NCBI GenBank assembly: GCA_036346375.1
Contig: CM070517.1
Location: 9,899,161-9,963,160 of the forward strand
Reading direction: 5' to 3'
Source of the DNA: Guadua angustifolia
Lineage: Eukaryota; Streptophyta; Magnoliopsida; Poales; Poaceae
Length of the DNA stretch: 64,000 nucleotides
The stretch's first letter is position 1. Every line of letters begins with the position of its first letter. Below are positions 1 to 12,461 of this stretch, piece after piece. The position numbers were made by a program, and so were the translations under genes. The notes below the pieces were generated by a model. That model was not told the DNA's origin. It searched no databases and worked only from the letters and a program-made list of their open reading frames with translations.

Positions 1-3000
1 TTGTCGGTCTTGTTGGAGCTTGTTTCGGTCAAATTCGCTTTGATGTTAAATTCTTACAAGTCGAGATTCGAATAGATGGATTTGGTGAAAGTTTGCACCG
101 AGCGAAACACTCCAAAAATGCATCAGGTGGCACTCCTGTGTCGCCGGTCTCATTGGATCTTGTTTCGCTCGATTTCGCTCTGATGTTAGTTTCATTCAAA
201 CCGACATCCAAACAAGTGGACTTTATGAAAGTTTGCCCTGAACCGAAACTCTTCGAAGACACACCGGATTGCCCTCGTATGTGTTGTCGGTCTTGTTGGA
301 GCTTGTTTCGGTCGAATTCACTTTGATGTTAATTTCGTACATATCGAGATCCGAACAGGTGGATTTTCTGAAAGGTTTGCACCGAAGCGAAACACTCCGA
401 AAATGCACCGGGTTGCACTCCTATGTATCACTGGTCTCATTGGAGCTTGTTTCGCTCGATTTCGCTCTAGTGTTAATTTCATTCAAACTGGGATCCAAAC
501 AATTGGACTTTATGAAAGTTTGCCCCGAAGGGAAACACTCCGAAGACACACCGGATTGCCCTCGTATGTGTCGTCGGTCTTGTTGGAGCTTGTTTCAGTC
601 GAATTTGCTTTGATGTTAATTTCGTACATATTGAGGTCCGAACTGGAGGATTTTGTGAAAGTTTGCACCGGAAGGAAACACTCCGAAAATGCCCCGGGTT
701 GCACTCCTATGTGTCGCCGGTCTCATTAGAGCTTGTTTCGCTCTGGTGTTAATTTCATTCAATCTGGGATCCGCACGTGTGGAGTTTATGAAAGTTTGCC
801 ACGAAGCGAAACATCCGAAGACACGCCGGATTGCCCCCGTAATTGTTGTCGTTCTGTCGGAGCTCGTTTCGGTCGATCTCGCTTTGGTGTTAATTTCATA
901 CAAATCGAAATCCGAACAGGTGGATTTTGTGAAAGTTTTCATAGAAGCGAAACACTCCGAAAATGCACCGGGTTGCACTCCTATGTGTCACCGGTCTCAT
1001 TGGAGCTCGTTTCGCTCGATTTCGCTTTGGTGTTAATTTCATTCAAACAGGGATCCGCACAAGTGGAGTTTATGAATGTTTGCCCCGAAGCGAAACATCC
1101 GAAGTCACACCGGATTGCCCTCGTCACTGTTGTTGGTCTTGTTGGAGCTTGTTTCGATCGTATTCACTTTGATGTTAATTTCGTACAATTCGAGATCCGA
1201 ACAGGTGGATTTTGTGAAAGTTTGCACCGGAGCGAAACACTCCGAAAATGCACCGAATTGCACTCCTCAGTGCCGCCGGTCCTATCGGAGCTTGTTTCGC
1301 TCGATTTCACTCTGGTGTTAATTTCATTCAAACCGGGATTCGCACAATTGGAGTTTATGAAAGATTGCCCCGAAGTGAAACACTCTGAAGACACAACGGA
1401 TTGCCCTCGTCATTGCTGTCGGTCTTGTTGGAGCTTGTTTTGGTCGATCTTGCTTTGATGTTAATTTCGTAGAAATCGAGATCCGAATAGGTGGATTTTG
1501 TGAAAGTTTGCACCGTAGCGAAACACTACGAAAATGCACCGGGTTGCACCCCTATGTGTCGCACGTCTCATTTGAGCTTGTTTCGCTCGATTTCGCCCTG
1601 GTCTAAATTTAAATCAATTCAGGATCCGCACAAGTGGACTTTATGAAAGTTTACATGAAGTGAAACATCCAAAGACACACCGGATTACCCTCGTAATTGT
1701 TGTCAGTCTGTTGGAGCTTGTTTCGGTCGATCTCGCTCTGATGCTAATTTCGTACAAATTGAGATCCGAACAGGTGGATTTTGTGAAAGTTTGCACCGGA
1801 CCGAAACACTCCGAAAATGCACCGGGTTGCACTCCTGTGTGTCGCAGGTCTCATTTGAGCTTGTTTCGCTCGATTTCGCTCTGGACTTAATTTCATTGAA
1901 ACCGGGATCCGCACAAGTGGACTTTATGAAAGTTTGCCCCGAAGCGAAACACTTCGAAGACACACCGGATTGCCCTCGTAAGTGTTGTCGGTCTTGTTGG
2001 AGTTTGTTTCGGTCGAATTCGCTTTGATGTTAAATTCTTACAAGTCGAGATTCGAATAGTTGGATTTTGTGAAAGTTTGCACCGGAGCGAAACACTCCAA
2101 AAATGCATCAGGTTGCACTCCTGTGTCGCCGGTCTCATTGGAGGTTGTTTCGCTCGATTTCGCTTGGTATTAATTTCATTCAAACCGGGATCCGCACAAG
2201 TGGAGTTTATGAAAGTTTGCCCCGAAGCGAAACATCCGAAGACACTCCGGATTGCCCTCGTCATTGTTGTCGGTCTTGTTGGAGCATGTTTCTGTCGAGT
2301 TCACTTTGATGTTAATTTCGTTCAAATTGAGATTTGAACACGTGGATTTTGTGAAAGTTTGCACCGGAGCGAAACACTCCGAAAATGCACCGGGTTGCAG
2401 TCCAATTTGTCGCCAGTCTCATTGTAGCTTGTTTCGCTCGATTTCGCTCTGGTCCTAATTTCATTCAAACCAGGATCCACACAAGTGGAGTTTATGAAAG
2501 TTTGCCACGAAGCAAAACAACGAAGACACACCAGATTGCCCTCGTAATTGTTGTCGGTCTGTTGATGCTTGTTTCGCTCGATCTCACTTTCATGTTAATT
2601 TCGTGCAAATCGAGATTCGAACAGGTGGATTTTGTGAAAGTTTGCAACAGAGCGAAACACTCCGAAAATGCATCGGGTTGCACTCTTTAATGTCGCCGGT
2701 CTCGTTGAAGCTTGTTTTGCTCAATTTCGCTCAGGTGTTAATTTCATTCAAACCTGGATCCGTACAAGTGGACTTTATGAAAGATTGCCCCGAAGTGAAA
2801 CACTCCGAAGTCTCACCGGATTGCCCTCGTTTGTGTCGTCGGTCTTGTTGGAGCTTGTTTCGGTCGAAATCATTTTGATGTTAACTTCGTACAAGTTGAG
2901 ATCCGAACATGTAGATTTTGTGAAAGTTTGCACAGGAGCGAAACACTCCGAAAATGCACCGAATTGCACTCCTTAATTGGAGCTTGTTTCGCTCGATTTC

Positions 3001-3740
3001 GCTCTGATGTTAATTTCATTCAAACCGGAATCCGAAAAAGTGGACTTTATGAAAGTTTGCACCGAAGCGAAACACTCCGAAGAGACATTGGATTGCCCTC
3101 GTATGTGTCGTCGATCTTGTTGGAGCTTGTTTCGGTCGAATTTGCTTTGATGTAAAATTAATACAAGTTAAGATCCGAACTGGTGGATTTTGTGAAAGTT
3201 TGCACCGGAGCGAAACACTCCGAAGACACACCGGGTTGCACTCCTATGTGTCACCGGTCTCATTGGAGCTTGTTTGGCTCGATTTCGCTCTGGTGTTAAT
3301 TTCATTCCAACCGGGATCCGCACAAGTGGAGTTTATGATAGTTTGCACCAAAGCGAAACATCCGAAGACACACCGGATTGCCCTCGTAATTATTGTCGGT
3401 CTTGTTGGAGCTTGTTTCGATCGAATTTCCTTTGATGTAAATTTCGTAGAAATTGAGATCTAAACAGGTGGATTTTGTGAAAGTTTGCAACGGAGCGAAA
3501 CACTCCGAAAATGCACCGGGTTGCAGTCCTATGTATCGCCAGTGTCATTGTAGCTTGTTTCTCTCGATTTCGCTTTGGTCCAAATTTCATTCAAACCGGG
3601 ATCCGCACAAGTGGAGTTTACAAAAGTTTGCCTCGAAGCGAAACACCGAAGACACACCGGATTGCCATCGTAATTGTTGTCGGTCTGTTGGATTTTGTGA
3701 AAGTATGCACAGGAGCGAAACACTCTGAAAATGCACCGAA

Positions 3741-6700
3741 TTGCACTCCCTAATGTCGCCGGTCTCATTGGAGCTTGTTTCGCTCGATTTCACTCTGATG
3801 TTAATTTCAGTCAAACCAGAATCCGAACAAGTGGACTTTATGAAAGTTTGCACCGAAGCGAAACACTCCGAAGACACACCGGATTACCCTCATATGTGTC
3901 GTCGATCTTGTTGGAGCTTATTTCGATCGAATTCGCTTTGATGTAAACTTCGTACAAGTTGAGATCCGAACAGGTGCATTTTGTGAAAGTTTGCACCGGA
4001 GCGAAACACTCCGAAGACACAACGGGTTGCACTCCTATGTGTCACCGGTCTCATTGGAGCTTGTTTCGCTCGATTTCGCTCTGGTGTTAATTTCATTCAT
4101 AGCGGGATCCGCACAAGTGGAGTTTATGATAGTTTTCCCTGAAGCGAAACATCCGAAGACACACCGGATTGCCCTCGTAATTGTTGTCGGCCTTGTTGGA
4201 GCTTGTTTCGATCGAATTCACTTTGATGTTAATTTCGTACAAATTGAGATCTGAAGAGGTGGATTTTGTGAAAGTTTGCTCCAGAGTGAAACACTCCAAA
4301 AATGCACCGGGTTGCAGTCCTATGTGTCGCCAGTCTCATTGGACCTTGTTTCGCTCGATTTCGCTCCGGTCCAAATTTCATTCAAACCGGGATCCGCACA
4401 AGTGGAATTTATGAAAGTTTGCCACGAAGCAAAACACCGAAGACACACCGGATTGCCATCATTACTGTTGTCGGTCTGTTGGAGCTTGTTTCGGTCGATC
4501 TCGCTGTGATGTTAATTTCGTGCAAATCGAGATTCAAACAGGTGGATTTTGTGAAAGTTTGCACCAGAGCGAAACTCTCCAAAATGCACCGGGTTGCACT
4601 CCTCTGTGTCGCCGGTCTTGTCGGAGCATGTATTGCTCGATTTCGCTCAGGTGTTAATTTCATTCAAACCCGGATCCGTACAAATGGATTGTATGAAAGT
4701 TTGCCACGAAGCGAAACACTCAGAAGACACACCGGATTGCCCTCATTTGTGTTGTCGGTCTTGTTGGAGCTTCTTTCGGTGGAAATCGCTTTGATGTTAA
4801 CTTCGTACAAGTTGAGATCCGAACAGGTGGATTTTGAGAAAGTATGCAAAGGAGCGAAACACTCCGAAAATGCACCGAATTGCACTCCTTAATGTCGCCC
4901 GTCTCATTGGAGCTTGTTTCGCTCGATTTCACTCTGATGTTAATTTGATTCAAACCGCAATCCGAACAAGTGGTCTTTATGAAAGTTTGCACCGAAGCGA
5001 AACACTCCGAAGACACACCGGATTGCCCTCGTAAGTGTCGTCGATCTTGTTGGAGCTTATTTCGGTCGAATTCTCTTCGATGTAAACTTCGTACAAGTTG
5101 AGATCCGAACAGGCGGAATTTGTGAAAGTTTGCACCGGAGCGAAACACTCCGAAGATACACCGGGTTGCACTCCTATGTGTCACCGGTCTCATTGGAGCT
5201 TGTTTCGCTCGATTTCGCTCTGGTGTTAATTTCATTCATAGCGGGATTAGCACATGTGGAGTTTATGATAGTTTGCCCCGAAGCGAAACATCCGAAGACA
5301 CAACGGATTGCCCTCGTAATTGTTGTTGGCCTTGTTGGAGCTTGTTTCGATCGAATTCACTTTGATGTTAATTTCGTACAAATTGAGATCTGAAGAGGTG
5401 GATTTTGTGAAAGTTTGCACCAGAGCGAAACACTCAAAAAATGCACCGGGTTGCAATCCTACGTGTCGCCAGTTCTCATTGGACGTTGTTTCGCTCGATT
5501 TCGCTCTGTTCCAAATTTCATTGAAACCGGGATCCGCACAAGTGGAGTTAATGAAAGTTTGCCACGAAGCAAAACACCGAAGACACACCGGATTGCCATC
5601 GTTATTGTTGTCAGTCTGTTGGAGGTTGTTTCGGTCGATCTCGCTGTGATGTTAATTTCGTGCAAATCGAGATCCGAACAGGTGGATTTTGTGAAAGTTT
5701 GCACCAGAGCGAAACACTCTGAAAATGCACCGGGTTGCACTCCTCTGTGTCGGCGGTCTCGTTGGAGCTTGTATTGCTCGATTTCGCACAGGTGTTAATT
5801 TCATTCAAACCCGGACCCGTACAAGTGGATTTTATGAAAGTTTGCCCCGAAGCGAAACACTCCGAAGACACACCGATTGCCCTCGTTTGTGTTGTCGGTC
5901 TTGTTGGAGCTTGTTGAGATCGAAATCACTTTGATGTTAACAAAGCGAATGTTGAGATCCCAAATTGCACTGGATTTTGTGAAAGTTGTTTAGCACAAGA
6001 GTTAAACATTCAAGCGGGATCCGAAAAGTGCACCGAATTTTGCACTCATTAAAGTCACACGGATCTCATTGGAGCTTGTTTCGCCGATTCGCTCGATGTT
6101 AATTTCATTCAAACCGAATCCAACAAGTGGACTTTATGAAAGTTTGCACCGGTTAAACACTCGAAAATGCACCGGTTGCACTCCTATGTGTCGCCGATCT
6201 TGTTGGAGCTTGTTTGCTCGATTTCGCTTTGATGTAAATTTCATTCAAAGATCCGAACAAGTGGACTTTATGAAAGTTTGCCCGAATCGAAACACTCAAG
6301 ACGCACCGGATTGCCCTCGTTTGTGTTGTCGGTCTTGTTGGAGCTTCTTTCGGTCGAAATCGCTTTGATGTTAACTTCGTACAAGTTGAGATCCGAACAG
6401 GTGGATTTTGTGAAAGTATGCACAGGAGCGAAACACTCCGAAAATGCATCGAATTGCACTCCTTAATGTCGCCGGTCTCATTGGAGCTTGTTTCGCTCGA
6501 TTTCACTCTGATGTTAATTTGATTCAAACCGGAATCCGAACAAGTGGTCTTTATGAAAGTTTGCACCGAAGCGAAACACTCAAGACACACCGGATTGCCC
6601 TCGTATGTGTCGTCCGATCTTGTTGGAGCTTATTTCGCTCGAATTCTTTGATGTAAACCGTACAAGTTGAGATCCGAACAGGTGGATTTTGTGAAAGTTT

Positions 6701-8012
6701 GCACCGGAGCGAAACACTCCGAAGACACAACGGGTTGCACTCCTATGTGTCACCGGTCTCATTGGAGCTTGTTTCGCTCGATTTCGCTCTGGTGTTAATT
6801 TCATTCATAGCGGGATCCGCACAAGTGGAGTTTATGATAGTTTTCCAAGCGAAACATCCGAAGACACACCGGATTGCCCTCGTAATTGTTGTCGGCCTTG
6901 TTGGAGCTTGTTTCGATCGAATTCACTTTGATGTTAATTTCGTACAAATTGAGATCTGAAGAGGTGGATTTTGTGAAAGTTTGCACCAGAGCGAAACACT
7001 CCGAAAATGCACCGGGTTGCAGTCCTATGTGTCGCCGGTCTCATTGGAGCTTGTTTCGCTCGATTTCGCTCTGATGTTAATTTCATTCAAACCGGGATCC
7101 GCACAAGTGGAGTTAATGAAAGTTTGCCACGAAGCAAAACACCGAAGACACACCGGATTGCCATCGTTATTGTTGTCAGTCTGTTGGAGGTTGTTTCGGT
7201 CGATCTCGCTATGATGTTAATTTCGTGCAAATCGAAATCCGAACATGTGGATTTTGTGAAAGTTTGCACCAGAGCGAAACACTCCTAAATGCACCGGGTT
7301 GCACTCCTCTGTGTCGCCGGTCTCGTTGGAGCTTGTATTGCTCGATTTCGCACAGGTGTTAATTTCATTCAAACCCGGACCCGTACAAGTGGATTTTATG
7401 AAAGTTTGCCCCGAAGCGAAACACTCCGAAGACACACCGGATTGCCCTCGTTTGTGTTGTCGGTCTTGTTGGAGCTTCTTTCGGTCGAAATCGCTTTGAT
7501 GTTAACTTCGTACATGTTGAGATCCGAACAGGTGGATTTTGTGAAAGTTTGCACAAGAGCGAAACACTCCGAAAATGCACCGAATTGCACTCATTAAAGT
7601 CGCCGGTCTCATTGGAGCTTGTTTCGCTCGATTTCGCTCTGATGTTAATTTCATTCAAACCGGAATCCGAACAAGTGGACTTTATGAAAGTTTGCGCCGA
7701 AGCGAAACACTCCGAAGACACACCGGATTGCCCTCGTATGTGTCATCGATCTTGTTGGAGCTTGTTTGATCGAATTCGCTTTGATGTAAACTTCGTACAA
7801 GTTAAGATCCGAACAGGTGGACTTTATGAAAGTTTGCACCGAATCGAAACACTCCGAAGACACACCGGATTGCCCTCGTTTGTGTTGTCGATCTTGTTGG
7901 AGCTTCTTTCGGTCGAAATCGCTTTGATGTTAACTTCGTACAAGTTGAGATCCGAACAGGTGGATTTTGTGAAAGTATGCAGAGGAGCGAAACACTCCGA
8001 AAATGCATCGAA
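3741..8012 (+). repeat. higher-order repeat block with 8-mer, 11-mer and 3-mer spacings
   Basis: A diagnostic variant (TTGCACTCCTTAATG or close forms, in place of TTGCACTCCTATGTG) recurs at 3741, 4880, 6454, 7585 and 8013. Spacings are 1139, 1574, 1131 and 428 bp, that is 8, 11, 8 and 3 monomers. Other variants (TTGCAGTCCTATG with CATTGGACC; TGTATTGCTCG) keep fixed positions between these marks. The odd counts come with hybrid monomers: near 7817 a B monomer switches to A sequence in mid unit, so two B starts follow each other. Confidence 0.8.
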
Positions 8013-10802
8013 TTGCACTCCTTAATGTCGCCGGTCTCATTGGAGCTTGTTTCGCTCGATTTCACTCTGATGTTAATTTGATTCAAACCGGAATCCGAAC
8101 AAGTGGTCTTTATGAAAGTTTGCACCGAATCGAAACACTCCGAAGACACACCGGATTGCCCTCGTATGTGTCGTCGATCTTGTTGGAGCTTATTTCGTTC
8201 GAATTCACTTTGATGTAAACTTCGTACAAGTTGAGATCCGAACTGGTGGATTTTGTGAAAGTTTGCACCGGAGCGAAACACTCCGAAGACACAACGGGTT
8301 GCACTCCTATGTGTCACCGTCTCATTGGAGCTTGTTTCGCTCGATTTCGCTCTGGTGTTAATTTCATTCATAGCGGGATCCGCACAAGTGGAGAGTTTAT
8401 GATAGTTTTCCCCCGAGCGAAACATCCGAAGACACACCGGATTGCCCTCGTAATTGTTGTCTGCCTTGTTGGAGCTTCTTTCGATCGAATTCACTTTGAT
8501 GTTAATTTCGTACAAATTGAGATCTGAAGAGGTGGATTTTGTGAAAGTTTGCTCCAGAGCGAAACACTCAAAAATGCACCGGTTGCAGTCCTATGTGTCG
8601 CCAGTCTCATTGGACCTTGTTTCGCTCGATTTCGCTCTGGTCCAAATTTCATTCAAACCGGGATCCGCACAAGTGGAGTTCATGAATGTTTGCCACGAAG
8701 CAAAACACCGAAGACACACCGGATTGCCATCGTTATTGTTGTCGGTCTGTTGGAGCTTGTTTCGGTCGATCTCGCTGTGATGTTAATTTCGTGCAAATCG
8801 AGATTCAAATAGGTGGATTTTGTGAAAGTTTGCACCAGAGCGAAACACTCCGAAAGTGCAACGGGTTGCGCTCCTCTGTGTCGCCGGTCTCGTTGGAGCT
8901 TGTATTGCTCGATTTCGCTCAGGTGTTAATTTCATTCAAACCCGGATCCGCACAAGTGGATTTTATGAAAGTTTGGCCCGAAGTGAAACACTTCGAAGAC
9001 ACACTGGATTGCCCACGTTTATGTTGTCGGTCTTGTTGGAGCTTCTTTCGGTCGAAATCGCTTTGATGTTAACTTCGTACAAGTTGAGATCCGAACAGGT
9101 GGATTTTGTGAAACTATGCACAGGAGCGAAACACTCCGAAAATGCACCGAATTGCACTCCTTAATGTTGCCGGTCTCATTGGAGCTTGTTTCGCTCGATT
9201 TCACTCTGATGTTAATATGATTCAAACCGGAATCCTAACAAGTGGACTTTATGAAAGTTTGCACCGAAGCGAAACACTCCGAAGACACACCGGATTGCCC
9301 TCGTATGTGTCGTCGATCTTGTTGGAGCTTGTTTCGGTCGAATTCACTTTGATGTAAACTTCGTACAAGTTGAGATCCGAACAGGCGGATTTTGTGAAAG
9401 TTTGCACCGGAGAGAAACACTCCGAAGACACACCGCGTTGCACTCCTATGTGTCACCGGTCTCATTGGAGCTTGTTTCGCTCCAATTTCGCTCTGGTGTT
9501 AATTTCATTCATACCGGGATCCGCACAAGTGGAGTTTATGATTGTTTGCCCCGAAGCGAAACATCCGAAGACACACCGGATTGCCCCCGTAATTGTTGTC
9601 CGTCTTGTTGGAGCTTGTTTCGATCGAATTCACTTTGATGTTAATTTCGTACAAATTGAGATCTGAAGAGGTGGATTTTGTGAAAGTTTGCACCAGAGCG
9701 AAACACTCCGAAAATGCACCGGATTGCAGTCCTATGTGTCGCCAGTCTCATTGGACCATGTTTCACTCGATTTCGCTCTGGTCCTAATTTCATTCAAACC
9801 GGGATCCGCACAAGTGGAGTTTATGAAAGTTTGCCACGAAGCAAAACACCGAAGACACACCGGATTGCCATCGTTATTGTTGTCGGTCTGTTGGAGCTTG
9901 TTTCGGTCGATCTCGCTGTGATGTTAATTTCGTGCAAATCGAGATTCAAACAGGTGGATTTTGTGAAAGTTTGCACCAGAGCGAAACACTCCGAAAATGC
10001 ACCGGGATGCACTCCTCTGTGTCGCCGGTCTCGTTGGAGCTTGTATTGCTCGATTTCGCTCAGGTGTTAATTTCATTCAAACCCGGATCCGTACAAGTGG
10101 ATTTTATGAAAGTTTGCCCCGAAGCGAAACACTCCGAAGACACACCGGATTGCCCTCGTTCGGTTGTGTTGGAGCTTTTTTCTTGAATCGCTTAATGTTA
10201 ACTTCGTACATGTTGAGATCCGAACAGGTGGATTTTGTGAAAGTTTGCACTGGAGCGAAACACTCCGAAAATGCATCGAATTGCACTCCTTAATGTCGCC
10301 GGTCTCATTGGAGCTTGTTTCGCTCGATTTCACTCTGATGTTAATTTGATTCAAACCGGAATCCGAACAAGTGGTCTTTATGAAAGTTTGCACCGAATCA
10401 AACACTCAAGACACACCGGATTGCCCTCGTATGTGTCGTCGATCTTGTTGGAGCTTGTTTGATCGAATTCGCTTTGATGTTAATTTCGTCCAGGTTGAGA
10501 TCCGAACATGTGGATTTTGTGAAAGTTTGCACCGGAGCGAAACACTCCGAAAATGCACCGGGTTGCACTCCTATGTGTCACCGGTCTCATTGGAGCTTGT
10601 TTTGCTCGATTTCGCTCTGGTGTTAATTTCATTCATAGCGGGATCCGCACAAGTGGAGAGTTTATGATAGTTTTCCCCCAAGCGAAACATCCGAAGACAC
10701 ACCGGATTGCCCTCGTAATTGTTGTCGGCCTTGTTGGAGCTTGTTTCGATCGAATTCACTTTGATGTTAATTTCGTACAAATTGAGATCTGAAGAGGTGG
10801 AT

Positions 10803-10807
10803 TTTGT
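10803..10807. repeat. target-site duplication TTTGT, left
   Basis: TTTGT directly precedes the solo LTR and is repeated directly after it at 11693-11697. Integrase-mediated LTR insertion makes 5-bp duplications. Confidence 0.9.
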
Positions 10808-11692
10808 TGATGAGGACATCACAACCAAGGATACAACCGCTGCCCCTTCTTCCCCGACGATCGCTTACTTGTCCCTCGACCGTCTGTTTCGCCGCCACAT
10901 TGTCTCATTTATGCCTGAGGGCTTAATCCAGAAGCAAGGCCTTTCCACCCACCTTTGCTGGACCAGCTTGTCAAGGACATCCACCGAGGACAGCCCATGC
11001 ACCAAGGCAGGCCCAAGATCAAGCCCAATTCGTCTCCGAGTCCGGTTCGGCCATCCAGGAGCAGCAGTACTTCAAACGGACATAACTCGGGCTCTCGGAC
11101 TCCATTTTCAACGTGCGACCACTCGTTTGAAAGGTATCGAGATAACCTTTCTAGTAAATCTAGTCCCATGGCTAATTCCCTTCTGGAACGACGGGAAATC
11201 AAAGAACAATCTCATGGGACAGAATTTCAAGGTGCTGCGCCACCTTATTTTTGGGCTTATGGCCCATGTATGGTTAGGGTTGTATGGTGGCCGACTTTAG
11301 GTGGTGGCCACCCTAATTTGGGTGCCCCAAGTCTGGTCTCCACCTATATAATGGCCCAGCCGTCGAAATGACGTTGTCATTTAGGTTTTGTTGTGTTTGG
11401 TAGACCCCGTCGCATCCCTCCTCGGTTTTGCGTGTCGACTAGACCGCCCGAGCCGAAAAATTCAAGACCTCAACATGTTCTTTTTGATTTCAATACCATA
11501 TTTCCAGATTGCTTTACTTTGTTCATGCGGGTTCTTGTTTCTTGTAGGAATAATTTCGATCGCTTTGGATCTTGTTAATTGGCATTGCAATTGTGAAGCT
11601 CCCGACTTGTTGGTTGAAGCCCTTTCGAAGACATCAACACACTCAAATCGACGAAATCATCTCACCGAAAGATCGCATACCCGGCCCCATCA
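10808..11692 (+). mobile_element. solo LTR of a Ty3/gypsy-type element inside the satellite
   Basis: An 885-bp insert starts TGATGAGGACATC and ends CCCCATCA. It is flanked by the perfect 5-bp duplication TTTGT and interrupts one B monomer. It aligns along its length with the 906-bp LTRs at 46962 and 50095: shared blocks include GGTTCGGCCATCCAG, the GGGCTC and GTTTTCA segments, and the TATA region. It is more diverged from them than they are from each other. No internal region is present, so this is the product of LTR-LTR recombination. Reading frames inside it (for example 10719-11300) are satellite/LTR read-throughs, not genes. Confidence 0.92.
11345..11352 (+). promoter_or_regulatory. LTR TATA box (TATATAAT)
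   Basis: TATATAAT sits about 540 bp into the solo LTR, at the same place as TATATATG in the two nested-element LTRs. It is the probable U3 core promoter of this family. Whether it still drives transcription into the satellite cannot be told from sequence. Confidence 0.5.
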
Positions 11693-11697
11693 TTTGT
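11693..11697. repeat. target-site duplication TTTGT, right
   Basis: Right copy of the 5-bp duplication. The satellite then continues in register with the sequence left of the LTR. Confidence 0.9.
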
Positions 11698-12175
11698 GAA
11701 AGTTTGCTCCAGAGCGAAACACTCTGCATTGGGTTGCACTTGTTGTCGCCGATCTCATTGGACCTTGTTTCGCTCGATTTCGCGTGTTAATTTCATTCAA
11801 ACCGGATCCGCACAAGTGGAGTTTATGAAAGTTTGCCACGGCGAAACACACAGAAGACACACCGGATTGCCCTCGTTAAGTGTTGTCGATCTTGTTGGAG
11901 CTTGTTTCGATCGATTCGCTTTGATGTTAATTTCGTACAAATTGAGATTCAAACAGTGGATTTTGTGAAAGTTTGCACGGGCGAAACACTCCGAAAATGC
12001 ACCGGTTGCACTCCTATGTGTCGCCGGTCTCATTGGAGCTTGTTTTGCTCGATTTCGCTCTAGGTGTTAATTTCATTCAAACCCGGATCCATACAAGTGG
12101 ATTTTATGAAAGTTTGCCCCGAAGCGAAACACTCCGAAGACACACCGGATTGCCCTCGTAATGTTGTCGGTCTTG

Positions 12176-12318
12176 TTGGAGCTTGTTTCGGTCGAATTCG
12201 CTTTCATGTTAATTTCGTACAAGTTGAGATCCGAACAGGTGGATTTTGTGAAAGTTTGCAATAGAGCGAAACACTCCGAAAATGCACCGAGTTGCACTCC
12301 TTAATGTCGCCGGTCTCA
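12176..12318 (+). repeat. representative B-type monomer (143 bp)
   Basis: Clean example of the B monomer: starts TTGGAGCTTGTTTCGGTCGA, then TTTCGTACAAGTTGAGATCCG, then GTGGATTTTGTGAAAG, then the arm GAGCGAAACACTCC at 12264-12277, and ends in the TGTCGCCGGTCTCA junction. B monomers carry the dyad arm that pairs with the start of the next A monomer. Confidence 0.85.
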
Positions 12319-12461
12319 TTGGAGCTTGTTTCGCTCGATTTCGCTCTGATGTTAATTTCATTCAAACCGGGATCCGAACAAGTGGACTTTATGAAAGTTT
12401 GCCCCGAAGCGAAACACTCCGAAGACACACCGGATTGCCCTCGTATGTGTTGTCGATCTTG
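12319..12461 (+). repeat. representative A-type monomer (143 bp)
   Basis: Clean example of the A monomer: starts TTGGAGCTTGTTTCGCTCGA, contains TTTCATTCAAACCGGGA at 12356-12372 (the CENP-B-box-like stretch), then GTGGACTTTATGAAAG and GAAGACACACCGGATTGCCC. Together with the preceding B monomer it forms a 286-bp dimer. Confidence 0.85.

Larger units (their letters stand above)
1..10807. repeat. satellite array, left part
   Basis: Uninterrupted tandem array of a ~143-bp monomer in two alternating types. The B type starts near TTGGAGCTTGTTTCGGTCGA and contains TTCGTACAAGTTGAGATC. The A type starts near TTGGAGCTTGTTTCGCTCGA and contains TTCATTCAAACCGGGATC. Successive monomer starts at 13, 153, 296, 440 and 583 give spacings of 140-144 bp. 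The array runs off the left edge. Many 60-240 aa reading frames cross it on both strands. They are not genes, because 143 and 286 are not multiples of three, so any frame rotates from unit to unit. The patch at 5940-6310 is much more degraded than its neighbours. Confidence 0.95.

Noticed and set aside
1..10807. Telomere or rDNA spacer identity of the satellite
   Set aside because: No TTTAGGG arrays and no rRNA sequence are present.
10808..11371. A gene of 193 aa reading from satellite into the insert (10719-11300)
   Set aside because: The frame crosses the LTR junction and is a read-through. The insert is an LTR by its ends and target copies.
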